DNA of 64,000 bases from Stappia stellulata (GTDB taxonomy: Bacteria > Pseudomonadota > Alphaproteobacteria > Rhizobiales > Stappiaceae): assembly GCF_020176715.1 (NCBI RefSeq), contig NZ_JAIVMF010000001.1, forward strand, positions 62,001 to 126,000. The letters run 5' to 3'. A program made the translations under genes and the position numbers. Of this stretch, positions 1-7,466 are shown one piece after another (position 1 is the first letter of the stretch; the number at the start of each line of letters is the position of its first letter). A model generated the notes under the pieces. That model saw only the letters and a list, made by a program, of their open reading frames with translations. It was not told the origin of the DNA and ran no database searches.

Positions 1-1922
1 CCTCGCCCTATTACACGCAGACGCTGGAGGCGATCACCCGGCACTTCAAGGCGTCGATGACCACCCCATGGTCGGATCTCGCCGGAGAGGTCAGGAACAC
101 GATCCTCTACGGCTCGGGGCGCGAAAAGATCGAGTTCACCTATGACGACGGCGTGCGCAGCTACCGCACGGCGAAGACCTTCGAGGGTGTCGTCGGCAAC
201 ATCGAGCGGCGCTGGCGCGAGACCGATTCCGAATGGGTGCGCGAGGAGCTGTCGCGCTACCAGTCGGACCGCCCCTGCCCGGCCTGCAACGGCAACCGGC
301 TGAAGCCCGAGGCGCTGGCGGTGCGCATTGCCGAGCGTCACATCGGCGACATCGCCAAACTGTCGATCCGCGAGGCAGGCGACTGGTTCGAGGCCTTGCC
401 CGAGACGCTCACCGACAAGCAGTCGCAGATCGCCGTGCGCATCCTCAAGGAGATCCGCGAGCGGCTGAAGTTCCTCAATGATGTCGGGCTGGATTATCTA
501 TCCCTGTCGCGCAATTCCGGCACGCTGTCGGGCGGCGAAAGCCAGCGCATCCGGCTTGCCTCGCAGATCGGCTCCGGCCTCACCGGCGTGCTCTATGTTC
601 TCGACGAGCCCTCCATCGGCCTGCATCAGCGCGACAACGCGCGCCTGCTCGACACGCTCAAGCACCTGCGCGATCTCGGCAACACGGTGATCGTCGTCGA
701 GCACGACGAGGACGCGATCCTGACCGCCGACCATGTGGTCGACATCGGCCCGGGCGCCGGCATTCACGGTGGCGAGATAATCGCGCAAGGGGCGCCGGCC
801 GACATTCTCGCCTCCGACGCCTCGCTCACCGGCCAGTATCTCTCCGGCAAGATGGACATCCCGATGCCGGCCGAGCGGCGGCCGATCTCCAAGACCCGCC
901 GGATCCGCGTTTCGGGCGCGCGCGGCAACAACCTCAAGGACGTGACGGCGGATATTCCGCTTGGCACCTTCACCTGCATTACTGGCGTTTCCGGCGGCGG
1001 CAAGTCGACCTTCCTGATCGACACGCTCTACAAGGCCGCGGCCCGCCGGCTGAACGGCGCGCGCGACAATCCGGCGCCGCACGACCACATCGAGGGACTG
1101 GAGTTCCTCGACAAGGTGATCGACATCGACCAGTCGCCGATCGGGCGCACGCCGCGCTCCAACCCGGCGACCTACACCGGCGCCTTCACGCCGATCCGCG
1201 AGTGGTTCGCCGGCCTGCCGGAGGCTAAGACGCGCGGCTATGCGCCGGGGCGGTTCTCCTTCAACGTCAAGGGCGGGCGCTGCGAGGCCTGCCAGGGCGA
1301 CGGCGTCATCAAGATCGAGATGCACTTCCTGCCGGACGTCTATGTGACCTGCGACGTCTGCAAGGGGAAACGCTACAACCGCGAGACTTTGGAAGTCGAG
1401 TTCAAGGGCAAGTCGATCGCCGACGTGCTGGACATGACGGTGGAGGAAGGCGCGCGGTTCTTCTCCGCCGTGCCGTCCGTGCGCGACAAGCTGGAGACGC
1501 TCGCCCGCGTCGGCCTCGGCTACATCAAGGTCGGCCAGCAGGCGACGACGCTGTCGGGCGGCGAGGCGCAGCGCGTCAAGCTTGCCAAGGAACTCGCCAA
1601 GCGCGCGACCGGACGCACGCTCTACATTCTCGACGAACCGACGACAGGGCTGCACTTCCACGATGTCGCCAAGCTTCTGGAGGTGCTGCACGAGCTGGCC
1701 GACCAGGGCAACACCGTGCTGGTGATCGAACACAATCTCGAGGTCATCAAGACGGCCGACTGGATCGTCGACCTCGGGCCGGAGGGCGGCGACGGCGGCG
1801 GCATGATCGTTGCCGAAGGTCCGCCGGAAACCATCGTCGAGACGCCGGAAAGCTACACCGGCCGGTTCCTGCGCGAAGTGCTCGAGCGTCGTCCGGTCCA
1901 GCGCCTGAGTGCCGCCGAATAA
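1..1922 (+). CDS. uvrA: UvrABC excinuclease subunit A, C-terminal part (5' end outside window)
   Basis: This is the DNA damage-recognition ATPase of nucleotide excision repair, acting as a UvrA2-UvrB complex in the cytoplasm. The reading frame is open from base 3, so roughly the first third of the protein is missing; an internal ATG at 57 is not the start. Visible are the first-domain ABC signature ([13 protein letters not shown]) with Walker B ([10 protein letters not shown]), a second Walker A (GVSGGGKST), the zinc-binding module with CEAC and [10 protein letters not shown] pairs, and the second signature ([13 protein letters not shown]) with Walker B ([10 protein letters not shown]). The C-terminus is complete. 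The promoter and any LexA box lie upstream of the window. Confidence 0.98.
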   Translation, partial: SPYYTQTLEAITRHFKASMTTPWSDLAGEVRNTILYGSGREKIEFTYDDGVRSYRTAKTFEGVVGNIERRWRETDSEWVREELSRYQSDRPCPACNGNRLKPEALAVRIAERHIGDIAKLSIREAGDWFEALPETLTDKQSQIAVRILKEIRERLKFLNDVGLDYLSLSRNSGTLSGGESQRIRLASQIGSGLTGVLYVLDEPSIGLHQRDNARLLDTLKHLRDLGNTVIVVEHDEDAILTADHVVDIGPGAGIHGGEIIAQGAPADILASDASLTGQYLSGKMDIPMPAERRPISKTRRIRVSGARGNNLKDVTADIPLGTFTCITGVSGGGKSTFLIDTLYKAAARRLNGARDNPAPHDHIEGLEFLDKVIDIDQSPIGRTPRSNPATYTGAFTPIREWFAGLPEAKTRGYAPGRFSFNVKGGRCEACQGDGVIKIEMHFLPDVYVTCDVCKGKRYNRETLEVEFKGKSIADVLDMTVEEGARFFSAVPSVRDKLETLARVGLGYIKVGQQATTLSGGEAQRVKLAKELAKRATGRTLYILDEPTTGLHFHDVAKLLEVLHELADQGNTVLVIEHNLEVIKTADWIVDLGPEGGDGGGMIVAEGPPETIVETPESYTGRFLREVLERRPVQRLSAAE

Positions 1923-1928
1923 GGCAGC

Positions 1929-1958
1929 GGGTGCCACGGGCCGGAGTTCGGGGCACCC
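1929..1958 (+). terminator. Weak hairpin after uvrA
   Basis: A 7-bp perfect stem (GGGTGCC/GGCACCC) with a 16-nt loop begins seven bases after the uvrA stop codon. No T-run follows, so it is at best an imperfect or Rho-assisted terminator. Confidence 0.3.
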
Positions 1959-2100
1959 CGCGCGGCATAAGCCGAAAACCGCAGCCATTCCGCGCCGTTT
2001 CGCCGGGCGTTTGCGCGCATGTCTGTGCGCGCCGCGTCCGGGCGTGTCGCTCCGGGATGGTGCAATGCACAATCCGCACGCCTGCCATGCAAACAATGCA

Positions 2101-2129
2101 CTTTTTTTCAGCGGCTGAAAAACCTACTT
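2101..2129 (+). promoter_or_regulatory. Possible RpoH-type promoter with internal dyad upstream of first DUF1127 gene
   Basis: CTTT at 2101-2104 and CCTACTT at 2123-2129 are 18 bases apart. They approximate the alphaproteobacterial RpoH pattern CTTG-N17/18-CYTATNT, with one mismatch in each box. Between them lies a 19-bp dyad, TTTTTCAGC-G-GCTGAAAAA (2104-2122), which could bind a regulator. In Rhodobacter the homologous DUF1127-CcsR operon is RpoH-dependent, which motivates the reading; the assignment here is inference. Confidence 0.3.
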
Positions 2130-2197
2130 CATGGTCATCGAATTCGGGCGGCGCAAACGGTTCTACCGGGCGTCGCCTTACACCCATCGAGGCCAAT

Positions 2198-2347
2198 ATG
2201 TTCGACTCACTTGCGCGCAAGTACCGCACCTGGCGGACTTACCAGAACACCGTCTCCGAGCTGTCGCGCCTGTCCACGCGCGAGCTTGACGACCTCGGCA
2301 TCGCCCGCGGCGACATTTCCTTCGTCGCCCGTCGCGCCAGCCGATAA
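2198..2347 (+). CDS. DUF1127 microprotein (CcaF1/YjiS-like), copy 1
   Basis: A 49-residue basic protein with the DUF1127 pattern: an N-terminal helix (SLARKYRTW), the ELSRLSTRELDDLGI core and an RGDI segment near the C-terminus. DUF1127 proteins are small arginine-rich proteins with RNA-related roles; in Rhodobacter sphaeroides one (CcaF1) is encoded directly upstream of the CcsR sRNAs and affects RNA processing. The start is the ATG preceded by GAGG at 2189-2192; a longer upstream frame lacks family similarity. About 30 of 49 residues match the second copy at 2687. A three-hairpin RNA follows eight bases after the stop, so the sRNA is probably cut from this mRNA. Confidence 0.9.
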   Translation: MFDSLARKYRTWRTYQNTVSELSRLSTRELDDLGIARGDISFVARRASR

Positions 2348-2354
2348 CAGCTCA

Positions 2355-2481
2355 CGATCAAAGAGATAGACCTCCTCCCCTGTCTCTTTGTCGTGTTCGG
2401 GCGGGACCTCCTCCTCCCAATCCCGTCCGACCATTGCGTCGCCCGCCGGTCCTCCTCCCTCCGGCGGGCGATCGCATTTTT
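2355..2481 (+). ncRNA. CcsR/alpha-r14-like anti-Shine-Dalgarno sRNA, copy 1
   Basis: Three consecutive hairpins each expose CCTCCTCCC in the loop: stem 2360-2366/2383-2389 with motif 2371-2379; stem 2399-2406/2421-2428 with motif 2410-2418; stem 2440-2449/2461-2470 with motif 2451-2459. The third stem is a perfect 10 bp, extended below a single bulged T (2472) by further pairs, and followed by five Ts (2477-2481), so it is also an intrinsic terminator. CCUCCUCCC in hairpin loops is the hallmark of the CcsR sRNAs of Rhodobacter and the alpha-r14/NfeR1 sRNAs of rhizobia, thought to pair with Shine-Dalgarno regions. The exact 5' end is unknown. Confidence 0.85.
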
Positions 2482-2567
2482 GCGGAGCATCCCGGCGGCC
2501 ACCGCCGCGAGCGGCCAGATGCGCCGCGCTTCCGTTTTCCGGCTTGCAGGATCTGCATGACGGGCAT

Positions 2568-2608
2568 GCGGAATGAGCGCATTCCGCTTCCGGGGACTCA
2601 CCCCATAT
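2568..2608 (+). promoter_or_regulatory. Putative promoter/operator of second DUF1127 gene
   Basis: A perfect 8-bp inverted repeat with a 4-base centre (GCGGAATG-AGCG-CATTCCGC, 2568-2587) is followed by a GANTC site (GACTC, 2595-2599) and ACCCCATATC (2600-2609), which resembles a heat-shock-type -10. The same GANTC-ACCC(C)ATATC arrangement occurs at 3026-3039 before the second sRNA. No convincing -35 box is seen. Confidence 0.35.
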
Positions 2609-2686
2609 CCAAGCAAGAAGAGAGTGCTGCAGCGCAACATGCGCGGCGCATCTCACCCCAGACAGATCCAGACGATGGAGTTTCCA

Positions 2687-2836
2687 ATGCTCGACAATCT
2701 CGTGCGCAAATATCATTCCTGGCAGAAGTACCGTCGCACCTATGACGAACTGTCCCGCCTGTCCAATCGCGAGCTGAACGACCTCGGCATCGGCCGCGGC
2801 GACATCGACTTCATTGCCCGCAGCAACATGCGCTAA
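2687..2836 (+). CDS. DUF1127 microprotein, copy 2
   Basis: A 49-residue basic protein and paralogue of the gene at 2198, with the same core (ELSRLSNRELNDLGI) and RGDIDF near the end. GGAG at 2677-2680 lies six bases before the chosen ATG; an in-frame ATG at 2675 would add four residues but lacks a good ribosome site. Unlike copy 1 it is separated from the next CCTCCTCCC sRNA by its own strong intrinsic terminator, so the two are probably separate transcription units. The two gene-plus-sRNA modules look like a tandem duplication. Confidence 0.9.
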   Translation: MLDNLVRKYHSWQKYRRTYDELSRLSNRELNDLGIGRGDIDFIARSNMR

Positions 2837-2875
2837 TCCGTCGCGGTCCTGAACGGGCCGCCGGATTCTTGCCTC

Positions 2876-2913
2876 AAAAAGCGCCGGCCGGTTTCCTCCG
2901 GGCGGCGCTTTTT
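2876..2913 (+). terminator. Rho-independent terminator after DUF1127 copy 2
   Basis: A 10-bp stem (AAAAAGCGCC with GGCGCTTTTT) closes a C/T-rich loop and ends in five Ts. It sits about 40 bases past the DUF1127 stop. The five As on the left arm make it usable from both strands. Confidence 0.85.
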
Positions 2914-3025
2914 GCATTCTGAATCAGCAGTTTGCTCATGAATGCACCGCAACATTCACGAAAGTGAATTGCTACCCGCTCTGCGGGGGGCAGCTATGCA
3001 GGAACCGCTCTGGAAATCCCGGCGC

Positions 3026-3037
3026 GAGTCACCCATA
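3026..3037 (+). promoter_or_regulatory. Putative promoter core of second CcsR-like sRNA
   Basis: GAGTC (3026-3030, a GANTC site) runs directly into ACCCATATC. The spacing predicts transcription starting about 10-15 bases before the first sRNA hairpin. The motif matches the region upstream of the second DUF1127 gene (2595-2608). The -35 element is not recognisable. Confidence 0.35.
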
Positions 3038-3042
3038 TCACT

Positions 3043-3172
3043 GTTATCGGGTTCGGGCGCACCTCCTCCCAGCGCCTTGAGCCTGACTCGACCGGCGCTC
3101 CTCCTCCCAACGCCGGTCACAATCGAAAACGACGCCCACCGGTCCTCCTCCCTCCGGTGGGCGTTCGTTTTT
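3043..3172 (+). ncRNA. CcsR/alpha-r14-like anti-Shine-Dalgarno sRNA, copy 2
   Basis: A second three-hairpin RNA with CCTCCTCCC in every loop: stem 3056-3060/3072-3076 (motif 3062-3070); stem 3090-3097/3111-3118 (motif 3100-3108); stem 3133-3142/3154-3163 (motif 3144-3152). As in copy 1, the third stem is a perfect 10 bp with a bulged T at the same place in its lower extension, followed by five Ts (3168-3172). Stem sequences differ from copy 1 by paired changes (for example GCCGG/CCGGC against ACCGG/CCGGT), while the loops are unchanged. Such covariation is strong evidence of a functional RNA. It appears to be an independent transcript of about 130 nt. Confidence 0.88.
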
Positions 3173-3292
3173 CCGGACCCCGCTTCCGGGCCTTGCCCTC
3201 ATCCCCAAGCTGCCCCATGACTCACGGACTGAAGCTGCCTTCGCGCGCTTTCCCATCGTGAGATCAATGAATTGTGAGATCAGGGAATCGGC

Positions 3293-3901
3293 ATGTCGCT
3301 CGATACCGCCAGTCCAGGCCTTCCGGCCTTCTACGACGACCTCGACCTGACGCTTGAAGAGATCAGCCTCAGGCTCACCGACGGTGTGCGCAACCGGCGG
3401 TCCGCGTTTCACACCCCGGCGGTCGCGACGGTGACCCCGCAGAACACCCCGGACGTGCGCCGGATGGTCCTGAGGGGCGTGGACAAGTTGCCCCTGACGC
3501 TTCGCTTCCATACCGACAAACGCAGCGGCAAGGCGCATCAAATTCATCAAAATTCGAGCGGATTTTGCGAAATTTACGACTCAGATTGCAAAATTCAGCT
3601 CAGATTGAGCTGTCGGCTGACCCTTTTGCAGGACGGCGAAACGGTCGAGCGGGCCTGGTCCGCGACCCGTCCGATGAGCCGCGCCTGCTACCGGATCGAG
3701 ACCGGGCCCGGCACAGAAATCCCCGCGCCCGGCACGGCCGTCTACGACACCGGACGCCCCGACGAGGGACGGGCGAATTTCGCCGTACTGATGGCCGAGG
3801 TCTTGCGGATGGAGTGGCTCTATCTCGCGGCCAGAGGCCATGCACGGGCGCGCTTCGAACGGGCCGGCGACGGCTGGACGGGATGCTGGCTCGCGCCGTG
3901 A
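3293..3901 (+). CDS. Pyridoxamine 5'-phosphate oxidase-like FMN-binding protein
   Basis: A 202-aa protein of the Alr4036-type pyridoxamine-phosphate-oxidase-like family. The RSAFHTPAVATV start of the fold, the RMVLRGVD strand, the HTDKRSGKAHQI and KIQLRLSC region and the MEWLYLAARGHARARF C-terminus are recognisable. It probably binds FMN; the substrate is unknown. A notably AT-rich patch (about 3537-3612) lies within otherwise GC-rich coding sequence, covering a segment that is poorly conserved in such proteins. Start is the ATG after CAGGGAA. Two copies of GTGAGATCA, 16 bases apart (3258-3266 and 3274-3282), lie just before the ribosome site. Confidence 0.8.
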   Translation: MSLDTASPGLPAFYDDLDLTLEEISLRLTDGVRNRRSAFHTPAVATVTPQNTPDVRRMVLRGVDKLPLTLRFHTDKRSGKAHQIHQNSSGFCEIYDSDCKIQLRLSCRLTLLQDGETVERAWSATRPMSRACYRIETGPGTEIPAPGTAVYDTGRPDEGRANFAVLMAEVLRMEWLYLAARGHARARFERAGDGWTGCWLAP

Positions 3902-3908
3902 CGCCGTC

Positions 3909-4244
3909 TCACCGCGCCTTGCGGGTGCTTCCCAGCACGTCGAGATAGGCTTGCTGCATGTCGGAGATCCGGCCGGCGACCGCTGCATTCGCCTTGAAGC
4001 TGTTTTCCGCCTGCATCATGTCGACCATCGCGCCCGCCATGTCGGGGGCGAATCCGATCGGACGCGCGCCGCGCACCGGGTCCGCGCCGCCTGGCGCCGG
4101 GACGCCCGCGCCGGTCGTTCCCTGGGCCGTCTCGGTCAGCCGATTGCCGGCCTCTGCCCCGGCCGCGACGATGCGGCGCGCGGAGGTTTCGAAGCGATCC
4201 TGCGCGCCCTTGAGGCCCGCGATTGAGGTCATCAGTGCCGACAT
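3909..4244 (-). CDS. Small protein resembling the C-terminal helix of flagellar rod/hook proteins
   Basis: A 111-aa protein. The C-terminal part (MMQAENSFKANAAVAGRISD followed by MQQAYLDVL) resembles the conserved C-terminal helix of FlgC/FlgE/FlgF/FlgG axial proteins, and the N-terminal SIAGLKGAQDRFETSARRIV resembles their N-terminal helix. The middle, normally a large exposed domain, is only a short Gly/Pro-rich linker. No flagellar genes are nearby, so it is an orphan. The ATG at 4242-4244 is preferred over an upstream GTG because AGAGTGG lies just upstream. It converges tail-to-tail with the FMN-binding protein gene. Confidence 0.6.
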   Translation of the reverse strand: MSALMTSIAGLKGAQDRFETSARRIVAAGAEAGNRLTETAQGTTGAGVPAPGGADPVRGARPIGFAPDMAGAMVDMMQAENSFKANAAVAGRISDMQQAYLDVLGSTRKAR

Positions 4245-4357
4245 GGCGACCACTCTAGGCCAGAGTGTGTTAACGCTGCTTTTCCGTCGTCCGACGAACC
4301 TTACGAATCGCGAGAGCCTCCGCCCCGCCAGGGGCCCGAAAGCCGGATCCGACCGAA

Positions 4358-5290
4358 ATGCTGCTGACCCTGTCCCTCACCGGCCCGTTCTTCGCCGTGG
4401 TCGCGCTCGGTTTCTTTGCGGCGCGCAAGGGCTGGATGCCGGACGGGGCGGTCCGCAGCCTGAATGTCTTCGTCTTCTATTTCGCCATGCCGGCCCTGAT
4501 CATCCGCGCGCTCGGCCGACAGGACATCGCCGCCGCGCTCAATGGTCCGGCCGTTCTCGTCTGGGCGCTCGCCGGCCTGTGTGCCTTCGGCCTTGCCATG
4601 GCGATCATGCGTCTCGCCTTCGCCGCGCCGCTGCCTGAAATGGCGCTTGCCGGACAGGCCGCATCGGTTGGAAACATCGGCTTTCTTGCCCTTCCGCTGA
4701 TGCTGGCCGCCTTTGGCGATGCCGCGGCGCCGCCGATTGCGGTTGCCCTGACGATCGATCTCGTCGTGCTGATCCCGCTCTCCATCGGCCTGCTCGAATG
4801 GTCCGCCGGCAAGAGCGGCGGCACGGCGAAGATGCTCACCAGTGTGGCGCGCGGGGTGGTGGCCAATCCGTTCATGCTGGCGATTGCCGCCGGCGGCGCA
4901 CTGTCGCTCTCCGGACTGACGCTGCCCGAACCGATCGACCGGTTCTTCGTCTTTCTCGGCAGTGCTGCGGGTGCCACCGCGCTGTTTTCCCTTGGCGTCT
5001 CGCTTGCCGCGCGCCGGGTCGGTGGTGACGGACGCGCCATCGCGCTTCTGGTCGCGCTGAAGCTTGTCGCCCATCCGCTGCTCGTTTTCGCCCTGGCCCG
5101 GGTCTTCGGTCTCGATCCCTTGCAGACCGGGTTGCTGATGGTCATCGCGGCCATGCCGATTGCCGGAAACGTCTTCGTCATCGCGGAGCGCTACGGCGTG
5201 CTGGTCCAGCGGCTTTCGACCGCGATCCTCGTCTCCACCGCGCTCGGGGTGATCACCGTGTCGTTTGCGGTGATGGCGGCAAAGGGCTGA
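4358..5290 (+). CDS. AEC family transporter (auxin efflux carrier type)
   Basis: A 310-aa hydrophobic protein with about ten membrane helices spread over its length. The opening (LTGPFFAVVALGFFAARKGW), the FYFAMPALIIRAL segment and the closing half with GLLMVIAAMPIAGNVFV are typical of the AEC/Mem_trans family, which exports or exchanges organic acids across the inner membrane. The substrate cannot be told from sequence. It is followed 79 bases later by the M3 peptidase on the same strand, without an obvious terminator between. Confidence 0.88.
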   Translation: MLLTLSLTGPFFAVVALGFFAARKGWMPDGAVRSLNVFVFYFAMPALIIRALGRQDIAAALNGPAVLVWALAGLCAFGLAMAIMRLAFAAPLPEMALAGQAASVGNIGFLALPLMLAAFGDAAAPPIAVALTIDLVVLIPLSIGLLEWSAGKSGGTAKMLTSVARGVVANPFMLAIAAGGALSLSGLTLPEPIDRFFVFLGSAAGATALFSLGVSLAARRVGGDGRAIALLVALKLVAHPLLVFALARVFGLDPLQTGLLMVIAAMPIAGNVFVIAERYGVLVQRLSTAILVSTALGVITVSFAVMAAKG

Positions 5291-5369
5291 CAAAGCCGGC
5301 AAACCGCCCCATATCCGGTAGACCACCCCGGTTGTCCGCAACCGCGTCCCCCGTCTTTCAAGGAACATC

Positions 5370-7412
5370 ATGCGCGATCCCGAAAACCCGCTGCTCGCCT
5401 GCTGGAGCGGCCCTTACGGCCTTCCGCCCTTTTCCCGCATCGAGACGCATCACTACCCGCCCGCCTTCGAAACAGCCCTGAAGGAGGCCCGGAGCGAGGT
5501 CGAGGCCATCGCCAATGCCCCGGAGACGCCCACCTTCGACAACACCATCGCGGCGCTGGAACGCGCCGGCGAACGGCTGACGCGGGTTGCCTCGACCTTC
5601 TTCAATGTCGCGAGCGCGAACACCTCCCCAGAGCTTCAGGCGATCGAGCGCGACCTGGCGCCGAAGCTTGCCCGCCATTCCAGCGAGACGCTGCTCAACC
5701 AGACGTTGTTTGCACGCATCACGCAGCTTTGGGCCGACCGCGACACGCTTGGCCTCGACCCGGAGCAGGCACGGGTGCTGGAGCGCTACCACTCGATGTT
5801 CCAGCGCGCCGGCGCCGGGCTGAACGATGCGGATCGCGCGCGCATGAGCGAGATCACCCAGGAGCTCGCCGTGCTGGGCACGCAGTTCTCGCAGAATATT
5901 CTGGCCGATGAAGCCGCCTACCGGCTCGTGCTGGATGGCGAGGCGGACCTTGCCGGCCTGCCGCCATTCCTGCGCGCGGCGGCCGCGGAAGCCGCCGAGG
6001 AACGCGGCCTTGCGGGAAAGCACGTCATCACCCTGTCGCGCTCGCTGATCGAGCCGTTCCTGCAGTTTTCCACCCGCCGCGACCTGCGCGAGGCCGCCTT
6101 CACCGCCTGGCGCGCACGCGGAGAAAACGGCGGCGACACGGACAACCGGGAGATCATCGCCCGCACCCTGAAACTGCGGCGCGAGCGCGCCAGATTGCTC
6201 GGCTTTGAGGATTTCGCCGCCTACAAGCTCGACGACAGCATGGCCAAGACACCCGATGCCGTGCGCGAGTTGCTGGAAAGCGTCTGGAGCCCGGCTGCGG
6301 ACAAGGCGCGCGGTGAAGCCAGGGCCCTGCAGGATCTGGCCGAACAGGATGGCGACAATATCGAGATCGCCCCCTGGGACTGGCGTTTCTACGCGGAGCG
6401 CGTGCGCCAGCGCGACCACGCCATCGACGAGGCGGAGCTGAAGCCCTACCTCCAGCTCGAGGCGATGATCGAGGCCGCCTTCGACACCGCGACGCGCCTG
6501 TTCGGACTGACCTTCGAGGAGCAGCACGGGCTCGATCTCTATCACCCGGACGTGCGCGCCTTTGCGGTGCGCGACCGAAACGGCAGGGACATCGGCCTGT
6601 TCCTCGCCGACTATTTCGCCCGCGCCTCGAAGCGTTCGGGCGCCTGGATGAGCGCCTTCCGCCAGCAGCAGAAGCTTGCCGGCGACATCACCCCGATCAT
6701 CGTGAACGTGATGAATTTCGCCAAGGCGCCCAAGGGCGAAAAGACCCTTTTGACCTTCGACGACGCGCATACGCTGTTTCACGAGTTCGGCCATGCGCTG
6801 CACGGCCTGCTGTCGAATGTCACCTATCCGATCGTGTCCGGAACCTCGGTGTCCCGCGACTACGTGGAACTGCCGTCGCAGCTTTACGAACACTGGCTCG
6901 ACCAGCCGGAAACACTGCAGCGCTTCGCGGTGCATGTGGAGACGGGCAAGCCGATGCCGGACGATCTGCTTGAGCGCGTCCTTGCCGCGCGCACCTTCAA
7001 TTCCGGCTTCGACACGGTCGAGTATCTCGCCTCGGCACTGTTCGATCTCGACGCCCATACGGCGCCTGAGGACATGACGGATGTGACGGCGCTGGAGGCC
7101 GCGACGCTGACGCGGATGGACATGCCGAAGCAGATCGCCATGCGGCACAGGCCCACGCATTTCGCCCATGTGTTCTCCGGTGAGAACTACGCTTCGGGCT
7201 ACTACAGCTACATGTGGTCGGAAGTGATGGATGCGGATGCCTTCACCGCCTTCACAGAAGCGGGCGACATCTTCGATCCGGCAACTGCGGCACGGCTTTA
7301 CGAGCACATCTATTCCAGCGGCGGACGCCAGGACCCGAAGGACGCGTATATCGCCTTTCGCGGCGCGCTGCCGGACGCAAGCGCCCTGCTGAAAAAGCGC
7401 GGTTTTGCCTGA
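5370..7412 (+). CDS. M3 family zinc metallopeptidase (oligopeptidase A / dipeptidyl carboxypeptidase type)
   Basis: A 680-aa cytoplasmic thimet-type peptidase, the usual length for prlC/dcp homologues. The catalytic zinc motif HEFGHALHG lies about two thirds along, with the third-ligand helix downstream (SRDYVELPSQLYEHW), followed by the conserved FAHVFSGENYASGYYSY motif. It trims short peptides released by other proteases. No signal peptide is seen. Distinguishing OpdA from Dcp would need an alignment, so no symbol is given. Confidence 0.93.
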   Translation: MRDPENPLLACWSGPYGLPPFSRIETHHYPPAFETALKEARSEVEAIANAPETPTFDNTIAALERAGERLTRVASTFFNVASANTSPELQAIERDLAPKLARHSSETLLNQTLFARITQLWADRDTLGLDPEQARVLERYHSMFQRAGAGLNDADRARMSEITQELAVLGTQFSQNILADEAAYRLVLDGEADLAGLPPFLRAAAAEAAEERGLAGKHVITLSRSLIEPFLQFSTRRDLREAAFTAWRARGENGGDTDNREIIARTLKLRRERARLLGFEDFAAYKLDDSMAKTPDAVRELLESVWSPAADKARGEARALQDLAEQDGDNIEIAPWDWRFYAERVRQRDHAIDEAELKPYLQLEAMIEAAFDTATRLFGLTFEEQHGLDLYHPDVRAFAVRDRNGRDIGLFLADYFARASKRSGAWMSAFRQQQKLAGDITPIIVNVMNFAKAPKGEKTLLTFDDAHTLFHEFGHALHGLLSNVTYPIVSGTSVSRDYVELPSQLYEHWLDQPETLQRFAVHVETGKPMPDDLLERVLAARTFNSGFDTVEYLASALFDLDAHTAPEDMTDVTALEAATLTRMDMPKQIAMRHRPTHFAHVFSGENYASGYYSYMWSEVMDADAFTAFTEAGDIFDPATAARLYEHIYSSGGRQDPKDAYIAFRGALPDASALLKKRGFA

Positions 7413-7466
7413 CAAGCCTGATCGTCGGCGGCGCGCGGGTCGCACGCCGCCTTCATCACCGGTCGA

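Noticed and set aside
498-2096. 532-codon minus-strand frame opposite uvrA
   Set aside because: Typical GC-rich antisense frame; uvrA on the plus strand carries all family motifs.
2207-2917. Long minus-strand open frame across the DUF1127/sRNA region, with GGGAGGAGG as apparent ribosome sites
   Set aside because: It is antisense to two convincing genes and to conserved hairpins. The GGGAGGAGG strings are the complements of the sRNA loops, not followed by plausible starts with family similarity.
3001-3026. EcfG-type (GGAAC-N16/17-CGTT) promoter before the second sRNA
   Set aside because: GGAAC is present at 3001, but no CGTT lies at the needed distance.
2942-3220. 92-codon plus-strand frame
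   Set aside because: It covers the second three-hairpin RNA; composition is dictated by the stems and no ribosome site is seen.
5358-7445. 695-codon minus-strand frame opposite the M3 peptidase
   Set aside because: Shadow frame; the plus strand contains the complete catalytic motifs.
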